Positions 1-5,210 of a stretch of 5,210 nucleotides of DNA are shown here, piece by piece. A model generated the notes under the pieces. That model did no database searches. It was not told where the DNA came from and was given only the letters and a program-made list of their open reading frames with translations. Every line of letters begins with the position of its first letter. The first letter of the stretch is position 1. The stretch is taken from positions 1 through 5,210 of the forward strand of contig JAGGAJ010000130.1 of NCBI GenBank assembly GCA_017889845.1, written 5' to 3'. The DNA comes from Deltaproteobacteria bacterium. GTDB lineage: Bacteria > Desulfobacterota > Deferrimicrobia > Deferrimicrobiales > Deferrimicrobiaceae. A program made the translations under genes and the position numbers.

Positions 1-2
1 CG

Positions 3-914
3 ACGACCGCGGCGGCCAGGGCGATGATGCTGTCCGCGGTGCGGGCGGGGAAGCGGATCATCGCCGTGGGCGACCACGGCATCGTGCTGCTGTCCGACAC
101 GGACGGAGGGGATTTCCGGCAGGCGAAATCCGTTCCGGTACGCTCCACGCTGACCGCGGTCCACTTCGTCGACGACAAAACCGGGTGGGCGGTGGGCCAT
201 TGGGGGGTCGTCCTCCGGACCGACGATGCCGGGGAAAGCTGGATGGTGCAGCGTTCCGACGCCACGGTCGACCAGCCGCTGTTCTCGGTGTATTTCCGGG
301 ACAAGGATCATGGCTGGGCGGTGGGCTTGTGGTCCCTGATCATCGCCACGAGGGACGGGGGGAAGACGTGGGTTCCCGTTCGGCTTCCGCCCCCCCCCGG
401 CGGGAAGAAGGCCGACCGGAACCTCCTGAAGATCTTCGCGAACCGGATGGGGGCGCTGTTCGTCGCGGCGGAGCAGGGCATGGTGCTGCGGTCGTACGAC
501 GGGGAGAACTGGACCTACGTCAACACGGGGTACAAGGGCACCTTCTGGACGGGGATCGTCCTGAACAACGGGACGATCCTGGTCGGCGGCCTCCGGGGAA
601 CGGTCTACCGGAGCACCGACGACGGACGGTCGTGGAAGGAGTCGAAGACCGAACGGAAGGCCTCGATCACGGATTTCGCTGAGGCCGGGGGGAAGGTCCT
701 GGCGGTCGGGCTGGACGGCCTCCTCCTCCAGAGCGACAACGGCGGGGCGTCGTTCCGGGGGAGCCAGCGGGAGGACCGGCTGCCCTTCACGGCGATCGCG
801 GTGGCGAGCAACGGCCGCGTGGTGATGTTCTCCAAGCAGGGCGTCGTGGAGGAGCCTCACCGCCTCTCAGGCGAGGCAGGCGCCAATCCGGAATCGCCGG
901 CGGCCCCCCGGTAG
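3..914 (+). CDS. YCF48-like beta-propeller protein, 5' end outside window
   Basis: This is a YCF48/BNR-repeat beta-propeller protein, related to photosystem II assembly factor YCF48 but of the type found in non-photosynthetic bacteria, where it is probably exported and often sits beside RND/MMPL transporters (family knowledge). Numbering from the ATG at 24, repeated blade motifs are visible: AVGDHGIVLLSD (14-25), GWAVGHWGVVLRTDDAGESW (54-73), GWAVGLWSLIIATRDGGKTW (97-116), EQGMVLRSYDGENW (150-163), GLRGTVYRSTDDGRSW (189-204) and GLDGLLLQSDNGGASF (229-244), then a degenerate last blade near 255-275. The frame stays open upstream of position 24 and reads TTAARA, like the end of a cleaved signal peptide. 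The ATGs at 24 and 27 have only weak ribosome-site candidates, so I treat the gene as truncated by the window edge. The last ~20 residues form a Pro/Glu-rich tail beyond the propeller. A run of nine C lies at 390-398. The next gene starts 73 bp downstream, possibly in the same transcript. The family call is strong; the exact function is unknown. Confidence 0.85.
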   Translation, partial: TTAAARAMMLSAVRAGKRIIAVGDHGIVLLSDTDGGDFRQAKSVPVRSTLTAVHFVDDKTGWAVGHWGVVLRTDDAGESWMVQRSDATVDQPLFSVYFRDKDHGWAVGLWSLIIATRDGGKTWVPVRLPPPPGGKKADRNLLKIFANRMGALFVAAEQGMVLRSYDGENWTYVNTGYKGTFWTGIVLNNGTILVGGLRGTVYRSTDDGRSWKESKTERKASITDFAEAGGKVLAVGLDGLLLQSDNGGASFRGSQREDRLPFTAIAVASNGRVVMFSKQGVVEEPHRLSGEAGANPESPAAPR

Positions 915-977
915 ACGAAAACCGGCAACCCGGCGCATCGATCGCGGCGGGGGCCGGACGGCGACGGCCCTTGGAAT

Positions 978-982
978 GGAGG
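978..982 (+). promoter_or_regulatory. Shine-Dalgarno site that decides the start of the first CoA-transferase
   Basis: GGAGG lies five bases before the ATG at 988. The alternative in-frame ATG at 976 overlaps this site and has no purine-rich site of its own at a suitable distance, so 988 is the better start. Confidence 0.7.
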
Positions 983-987
983 TGCGG

Positions 988-2322
988 ATGGACCAGGGGA
1001 ATTCGAACGGGGATTTCCTGAAGCAGCTGTTTCACCGGGCCGCGCTGTTCGACAAGCCGGAGGCGCTCAAGGGCGTCCGGATCCTGGAGGTGTGCTCGGT
1101 GGTCCTCGGGCCCGCCGCGTGCGACTACCTGGCGGAGTTCGGCGCCGAGGTGATCAAGTTCGAGGGGCCGAAGGGGGACCAGATGCGGTTCGTCACCCCC
1201 TATGCCTGGTTCTGGAAGGGGATGTCGCCGGGGCTGGAGATCGAGAACCACAACAAATACTGGATGGGGATGCACGTCGGGAATCCCCGCGCCCGGGAGC
1301 TGTTCCTCGAACTCGTGAAAAAGTCGGACGTGGTCGTCGACAACCTGACTCCCGGTCGGATGGCGAAATGGGGGCTGGATTACGCAACCCTGCGCGAAGT
1401 GAACCCGAAGATCATCCAGCTGCACGTCTCCGGGTACGGAAGCTGGGGCCCGTGGACGGGCAGGACGTCGTACGACGCCGTGGCCCAGAGCATGGGCGCC
1501 CTGGCGCCCATCACGGGCTTCGAGGACCGGGGGCCCATCAAGTCGGGGGTCTGGATCGCCGACTGGGTCACGGGGCTCATGTGCGCCGTCGCCATCCTGT
1601 CCGCCCTGAATTACCGGGAACGGTCCGGGGAGGGGCAGTTCATCGACTACCTTCAGGTGGAGAACGTGATCCGGATGCTCGACTGGACGTGGCTCTACGC
1701 CGACCGGACGGGGGAGGACCGGAAACGGTCCGGCAACCGGGACCTGGCGATCTGTCCGTCGGACCTGTTCCGGTGCGTCGACGGGTGGGTTGCCCTGGCG
1801 GCCTTCAGCGAGGAGGAATTTCTCGGCCTGTGCCGCGCCATGGACCGGATGGACCTGCACGGAAAGTACGCCGAACCCCTTACGAGGCTTCCGGACGGGA
1901 ACGCCCGGGAACTGCTCGACGCGATCGCAGCCTGGGCCCGGAACCGGCGAGTGGAGGAGGTGGAGGCGCTCGGTTGCGGGCACGGGTTCGGCGCCTCCCG
2001 GGTCCTGGAGGCGAAGGATGTCTACCACGGGGAACATTTCCGAGAGCGGGGCGCCATCCAGGAGTACGACGACCCGCTCTACGGGACCATGGCGCAGCAG
2101 TGCTACCCGCCCGTGATGAGCGGGACCCCCGGCAGGCTGAAATGGAGCTGCCGGCCGCTGGGATTCGACAACCGGTACGTGCTGAAGAAGATATTGGGCC
2201 TTCCCGAGGAGGAAGTGAAACGGCTTCTGGACGAGGGCGTGGTGTTCCAGTGGAACCCGAGCGTCCCTTCCCAATGCCCGCCGCCCGGCTGGGACGGGAA
2301 ACGCGGAGTGAAGCTGGCCTGA
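988..2322 (+). CDS. Family III (CaiB/BaiF) CoA-transferase subunit with catalytic Asp
   Basis: A family III CoA-transferase of 444 residues, a cytoplasmic enzyme class that moves CoA from a donor acyl-CoA to a free carboxylic acid through an aspartyl-CoA thioester. Visible family blocks are GVRILEV (29-35), FGAEVIKFEGPKGDQMRF (51-68), DVVVDNLTPGRM (114-125), VSGYG, TSYDAVAQSMGAL, and IADWVTGLMCAVAILSAL around Asp192, which aligns with the catalytic Asp of formyl-CoA transferase (Asp169) and of alpha-methylacyl-CoA racemase. GEGQFIDYLQVE follows, and GTPGRLKW...RPLGFDN (379-395) lies near the C-terminus. The racemase GHD motif is replaced by SYD, so transfer is likelier than racemisation. A 25-residue tail (420-444) with Pro, Trp and one Cys extends past the usual end. 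The start at 988 is preferred over 976 because of its ribosome site. The gene lies 15 bp upstream of a paralogue, as in two-subunit enzymes such as benzylsuccinate CoA-transferase BbsEF. Substrates cannot be read from the sequence. Confidence 0.9.
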   Translation: MDQGNSNGDFLKQLFHRAALFDKPEALKGVRILEVCSVVLGPAACDYLAEFGAEVIKFEGPKGDQMRFVTPYAWFWKGMSPGLEIENHNKYWMGMHVGNPRARELFLELVKKSDVVVDNLTPGRMAKWGLDYATLREVNPKIIQLHVSGYGSWGPWTGRTSYDAVAQSMGALAPITGFEDRGPIKSGVWIADWVTGLMCAVAILSALNYRERSGEGQFIDYLQVENVIRMLDWTWLYADRTGEDRKRSGNRDLAICPSDLFRCVDGWVALAAFSEEEFLGLCRAMDRMDLHGKYAEPLTRLPDGNARELLDAIAAWARNRRVEEVEALGCGHGFGASRVLEAKDVYHGEHFRERGAIQEYDDPLYGTMAQQCYPPVMSGTPGRLKWSCRPLGFDNRYVLKKILGLPEEEVKRLLDEGVVFQWNPSVPSQCPPPGWDGKRGVKLA

Positions 2323-2324
2323 AC

Positions 2325-2330
2325 GGAGGG
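2325..2330 (+). promoter_or_regulatory. Shine-Dalgarno site of the second CoA-transferase
   Basis: GGAGGG ends seven bases before the ATG at 2338, inside the 15-bp gap after the TGA at 2320-2322. This strong site supports the start choice and independent, efficient translation of the second subunit from the same mRNA. Confidence 0.75.
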
Positions 2331-2337
2331 CGGAACG

Positions 2338-3690
2338 ATGGACGATCCGAAAATCGTCGGCCTGTCGGCGAATCCGGGATACGCGAAATGGGCGCACCGG
2401 GAGACCCACCCCGACGACATCCGGAGGAAACCGGAAGCCCTCGACGACATGCTCGTGCTCGACGCGAGCCACGGAAGCTTCGCCGGCCTGTTCGCCTCCT
2501 CCCTCCTTTCGGAGATGGGGGCGGAAGTCATCCGCATCGAGCCGCCGGGCGGGGACCTGGCCAGGAAGATGACCCCGTACGGGATGATGATCGGGGACGC
2601 CGGCCTAGGGTACATCACGGAGGGGCGGAACAAGTTCCACATCACCCTGGACATCGCCGCGGAGGAGGGGAAGGCCCTTTTCCGGCGATTCGCGCGGAAA
2701 GCCGACGTGCTGATCCACACCTTCCGGCCGGGGTACATGGACGGCCTGGGGCTCGGGTACGGTCCCCTTCGTGAAAGCAACCCCGGCCTGATCTTTTCCG
2801 CCATCCACACGTACGGCCAGTTCGGGGCCGACGCGGAGAAATATTCCGGCCAGCCGGGGTACGACATCCTCGACCAGGCAAGGGGCGTCGTCATGTCCGT
2901 CACCGGCGAGCCCGATCTCGACCCCGAAGTGCCCCCCGGGTACAAGAGACCCCTGAAGCAGGGGAACTGGATGGGGTGGTACGCCGGCGGCGCCTGGGCC
3001 GCGTTCGGGATCCTCATGGCCATGTTCCACAAGCGGAGGACGGGCAAGGGGCAGTTCGTCGACGCCTCGCCGCCGGAAGGGCTGATGGCCATATCGAACT
3101 ACGTCATGCAGTTTTTCCACATGTCGGGGCGCCAGATGCCCAGGGCCGGGAATTACGACTACGCCGTTTTTCCCTACACGTACGTGAAGTGCAGGGACGG
3201 ATTCACCTTCATCTCCGGCTTCTCGGACCCCAACTGGACCGCCCTGTGCGAGATCATGGACCGCCCCGACCTGCGGGAGCGGTTTCCCACCATCCGGGAG
3301 CGTCTGAATCCCGAGAACCAGCCCGTCATCCAGCACGAGATCGAACGGTTCACGGTGACGCGCACGACCGGGGAGATCCAGCAGATGATCGACGAATACG
3401 GGAAAAGGCCCGACAGGAAGGGGACCGTGGTCGCCGGCCGGCTGGAGACCCCCGGGGATGTCCTGAAGCGGGAACACTGGAAGGAACGGAGGACGTTCGT
3501 CCGGATGGAGGACCCGCACTACGGGGACGTCCTGGTGCCGAACTCCTCGTTCAAGTCGATGTCCCGGACCCCGGGCAGGATCAAGTGGGCGTGCCGGCCC
3601 GTCGGCGCGGACAACGAATTCATCTACGGGAAATACCTGGGCCTGGGGGGCGAAAAGCTCAAGGAACTGGGGGAGCGCGGAGTCGTCTAG
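2338..3690 (+). CDS. Family III (CaiB/BaiF) CoA-transferase paralogue lacking the catalytic Asp
   Basis: A 450-residue family III CoA-transferase homologue. After an N-terminal extension of about 37 residues it shows DMLVLDAS (37-44), MGAEVIRIEPPGGDLAR (60-76), ADVLIHTFRPGYMDGLGLGY (122-141), PGYDILDQARGVVMSVTGE, TGKGQFVDAS, and near the end DPHYGDV and TPGRIKWACRPVGADN (411-426). These last blocks match the upstream gene closely, so the two are paralogues. Where the upstream protein has IADWVTG with the catalytic Asp, this one reads MGWYAGG: Trp214 occupies the aligned position, and no Asp or Glu occurs from Lys203 until the QFVD block. The protein may therefore be a non-catalytic partner that shapes the substrate pocket or CoA site of a heteromer (inference). 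It is very probably co-transcribed with the gene before it. It ends at TAG 3688-3690, overlapping the stop of the convergent gene. Less likely, it is a separate enzyme with altered chemistry. Confidence 0.88.
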   Translation: MDDPKIVGLSANPGYAKWAHRETHPDDIRRKPEALDDMLVLDASHGSFAGLFASSLLSEMGAEVIRIEPPGGDLARKMTPYGMMIGDAGLGYITEGRNKFHITLDIAAEEGKALFRRFARKADVLIHTFRPGYMDGLGLGYGPLRESNPGLIFSAIHTYGQFGADAEKYSGQPGYDILDQARGVVMSVTGEPDLDPEVPPGYKRPLKQGNWMGWYAGGAWAAFGILMAMFHKRRTGKGQFVDASPPEGLMAISNYVMQFFHMSGRQMPRAGNYDYAVFPYTYVKCRDGFTFISGFSDPNWTALCEIMDRPDLRERFPTIRERLNPENQPVIQHEIERFTVTRTTGEIQQMIDEYGKRPDRKGTVVAGRLETPGDVLKREHWKERRTFVRMEDPHYGDVLVPNSSFKSMSRTPGRIKWACRPVGADNEFIYGKYLGLGGEKLKELGERGVV

Positions 3691-4010
3691 GGCTGGAGGG
3701 GCCGCAGCGTCAGCCGGACGCCGCGGCGTACCTCCAGCGAGAAGCTCCCCGCCCCCGTCCCGTCCGTCACGTCGATGACCGACGGGGTCCCCTCGATGAG
3801 GGGGTAGACGTCCGCCGAGGCGTACACGCCCACTCCTTCCGCCTCCCCCATCCGGCGGTCGCTCCGCCCCACGCGGAAATTCTTCATCAGGATGGGGGCG
3901 GTGTTCTCGCAACAGCCGCCCCCGACCAGTATCACCAGCGTGTCGGACGGATTCTCCGCCCGGATCTCCGCGAGGAGGGTCCGGGCCCTGTCGGTGAAGC
4001 GGAGGTCCAC
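3687..4010 (-). CDS. DUF779 family protein, partner of aldehyde dehydrogenase
   Basis: A small protein of 107 residues matching the DUF779 family. Recognisable blocks are VGGGCCENTAP with adjacent Cys33-Cys34, FRVGRSDRRMGE, then IDVTDGTGAGSFSLEVRRGVRL near the C-terminus; typical members read GGCCDGS and GxGxGFSLE at these places. The family has no firmly established biochemical role that I know of, but it is repeatedly encoded next to NAD-dependent aldehyde dehydrogenases. That holds here: it begins 11 bp after the dehydrogenase stop. The twin Cys suggests metal or thiol chemistry (inference). There is no ATG near the conserved start, and the GTG at 4010-4008, preceded by GGCGGGA, gives the most sensible N-terminus (VDLRFTDRARTLL). 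A CTG at 4025-4023 overlapping the dehydrogenase stop is a weaker alternative. The open frame continues to 4442, but that part lies inside the dehydrogenase and is not coding. The stop at 3689-3687 overlaps the convergent CoA-transferase stop. Confidence 0.8.
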   Translation of the reverse strand: MDLRFTDRARTLLAEIRAENPSDTLVILVGGGCCENTAPILMKNFRVGRSDRRMGEAEGVGVYASADVYPLIEGTPSVIDVTDGTGAGSFSLEVRRGVRLTLRPLQP

Positions 4011-4021
4011 CGTCCCGCCGT

Positions 4022-5210
4022 TCAGTACAGGCCCATCGGCTTCTCCGCCGTGTTGACGAAGACGCTCTTGGTCTGGGTGTAGTACATCAGGGTCTCGAAC
4101 CCGCACTCCCGCCCGAAGCCGCTCTTCTTGTACCCGCCGAACGGCGCCCCGGCGGCGAGGGCGTTGTACGTGTTGACCCACACCGTCCCCGCCTGCAGCG
4201 CCTTGGCCGTCTTGACCGCGAGGGGGAGGGTCTCCGTCCAGAGCCCCGCCCCGAGGCCGTAGGGGGTATCGTTCGCCTCGGCGATCATGCCGTCGTAATC
4301 CTTCCACCGGATCACGCACAGGACCGGCCCGAAGATCTCCTCCTGCGCGACCCGCATTTTGTTCTTCACGTTTCCGAGGACCGTCGGGGCGACGAAGAAC
4401 CCTTTGGCGAGCTCGGGGTCCACGACGCGCGTCCCCCCGCACAGGACGGTCGCCCCTTCCTTCCTCCCGATCTCGATGTAGGAGAGAACCTTCTCCATCT
4501 GCTCCCGCGAGACGATCGGCCCGAGCTGGGTGTCCTCCTTCATCGGGTCGCCTACCTTGATCCCCCTGACCTTGGCCACGAGCTTCTTCATGAAGGAGTC
4601 GTAGATCGTGTCGTGGACGAACAGGCGGGAACCGGCGGTGCAGACCTCCCCCTGATTGAAGAAGATTCCGATCAACACCCCCTCGATGGCCCGCTCCACG
4701 TCCGCGTCGGGGAAGATGATGTGCGGGCTCTTCCCGCCGAGCTCCATCGTGGCGGGAACGATGTTCTCCGAGGCGTACTGGAGGATCAGGCGCCCCGTCG
4801 TCGTCTCACCCGTGAAGGAGAGCTTGCGCACCCCGGGGTGGCTGGCCAGGGGGGCTCCCGCGTCGGGGCCGTACCCGGTGACGACGTTCAGGACCCCGGG
4901 GGGCAGCAGGTCGCGCAGGTCGTTGGCGAGCTCGAGGGCGGTGACCGGGGTCTGCTCCGCCGGTTTCAGCACGACCGTGTTCCCGGCGGCCAGCGACGGG
5001 GCGAGTTTCCATGCCGCGAGGAGGAGCGGGAAGTTCCACGGGAGGATGTGCCCCACGACCCCGAGCGGTTCCCGCAGGGTGAGGTGGAGCGTTGCCGGAT
5101 CGATGGTCTGCGTGGTCCCCTGGAGGTTGCGCAGCACCCCGGCGAAGTAGCGGTAATGGTCGATCGCGAACGGGATGTCGATGAACGACGACTCCCGGAT
5201 CGGCTTCCCG
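4022..5210 (-). CDS. NAD-dependent aldehyde dehydrogenase, N-terminus outside window
   Basis: An aldehyde dehydrogenase superfamily enzyme that oxidises an aldehyde to the carboxylate in the cytoplasm. The frame is open to the window edge, beginning GKPIRESSF and giving 395 visible residues; about 90-110 N-terminal residues of a normal ~500-residue enzyme are missing. A GTG at 5137-5135 lies inside conserved sequence (YRYFAGVLRNLQG) and is not the start. In visible numbering, Asn59 lies in PWNFPLL, VVLKPAEQTP (79-88) has the Glu that usually favours NAD over NADP, FTGETTTG is the nucleotide-binding turn, general base Glu156 lies in MELGGKSPH, nucleophile Cys190 (codon 4642-4640) lies in NQGEVCTAGSR, and EEIFGPV and FGGYKKSGFGRE come later. 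All catalytic residues are present. The sequence resembles the acetaldehyde dehydrogenase (AcoD/ExaC) to betaine-aldehyde dehydrogenase branch, and the DUF779 neighbour supports the AcoD/ExaC-like side. The substrate is uncertain. The promoter lies outside the window. Confidence 0.95.
   Translation of the reverse strand, partial: GKPIRESSFIDIPFAIDHYRYFAGVLRNLQGTTQTIDPATLHLTLREPLGVVGHILPWNFPLLLAAWKLAPSLAAGNTVVLKPAEQTPVTALELANDLRDLLPPGVLNVVTGYGPDAGAPLASHPGVRKLSFTGETTTGRLILQYASENIVPATMELGGKSPHIIFPDADVERAIEGVLIGIFFNQGEVCTAGSRLFVHDTIYDSFMKKLVAKVRGIKVGDPMKEDTQLGPIVSREQMEKVLSYIEIGRKEGATVLCGGTRVVDPELAKGFFVAPTVLGNVKNKMRVAQEEIFGPVLCVIRWKDYDGMIAEANDTPYGLGAGLWTETLPLAVKTAKALQAGTVWVNTYNALAAGAPFGGYKKSGFGRECGFETLMYYTQTKSVFVNTAEKPMGLY

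Noticed and set aside
854..877. Hairpin near the end of the YCF48-like gene (CGCCT-CTC-AGGCG with a bulged extension)
   Set aside because: It lies inside coding sequence, has no following T-run, and is short; it is not supportable as a terminator.
988..2322. Alpha-methylacyl-CoA racemase as the identity of the first CoA-transferase
   Set aside because: The racemase GHD histidine motif is absent (SYD instead), and pairing with a paralogue is more typical of a two-subunit CoA-transferase.
787..2472. Long minus-strand open frame of 561 codons opposite the first CoA-transferase
   Set aside because: It is antisense to a clear family III CoA-transferase, the translation is rich in Pro, Arg, Val and His with no recognisable domain, and GC-rich coding DNA commonly leaves such frames open.
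1092..2774. Plus-strand open frame of 560 codons in another frame across both CoA-transferases
   Set aside because: Its product is Arg/Gly/Pro-rich low-complexity sequence, it spans the junction of two real genes, and no motif is present.
3691..3715. Inverted GGCTG/CAGCC just after the convergent stops as a possible bidirectional terminator
   Set aside because: The stem is only five pairs with a 15-base loop, there is no T-run on either strand, and it is within DUF779 coding sequence.
2605..3912. Minus-strand open frame of 435 codons opposite the second CoA-transferase and overlapping DUF779
   Set aside because: It shadows two well-supported genes and its composition is typical of a GC-driven antisense frame.
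4011..4442. N-terminal part of the open frame that contains DUF779
   Set aside because: It lies within the aldehyde dehydrogenase coding region in another frame, is Arg/Gly-rich, and DUF779 similarity begins only near the GTG at 4010.

Overview
The window is visibly GC-rich, and nearly every gene throws long shadow reading frames on other frames. Together with the gene families present (a bacterial YCF48-type propeller protein, paired family III CoA-transferases, and an aldehyde dehydrogenase with a DUF779 partner), this suggests a high-GC bacterium. A Desulfobacterota-like or other proteobacterial/anaerobic lineage is my best guess, from gene style only; nothing in the window is a taxonomic marker. 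No tRNA, rRNA, CRISPR array, insertion sequence or phage gene was seen.

Plus strand, left to right: the 3' part of a YCF48-like beta-propeller gene (3-914, cut at the left edge), then two adjacent family III (CaiB/BaiF) CoA-transferase subunits (988-2322 and 2338-3690). The two transferases are 15 bp apart, each has a good Shine-Dalgarno sequence, and they share C-terminal motifs, so they look like paralogues made together as a hetero-oligomer. The first keeps the expected catalytic aspartate. The second has tryptophan at the aligned position and no acidic residue nearby.

Minus strand, right to left: a NAD-type aldehyde dehydrogenase (4022 to beyond 5210, N-terminus outside the window), followed 11 bp later by a small DUF779 protein (3687-4010, probable GTG start). 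Aldehyde dehydrogenase plus DUF779 is a recurrent bacterial gene pair. The two transcription units converge so tightly that their stop codons overlap within a single CTAG at 3687-3690, leaving no intergenic space or recognisable terminator.

Functionally, the right half looks like aldehyde oxidation to a carboxylic acid. The left half looks like activation of a carboxylic acid to its CoA thioester by transfer from another acyl-CoA, beside a protein family that often accompanies RND/MMPL exporters. The opposite orientation means the sequence does not show that these halves work on the same substrate. I see no clearly new system. The most interesting point is the asymmetric active site of the CoA-transferase pair.
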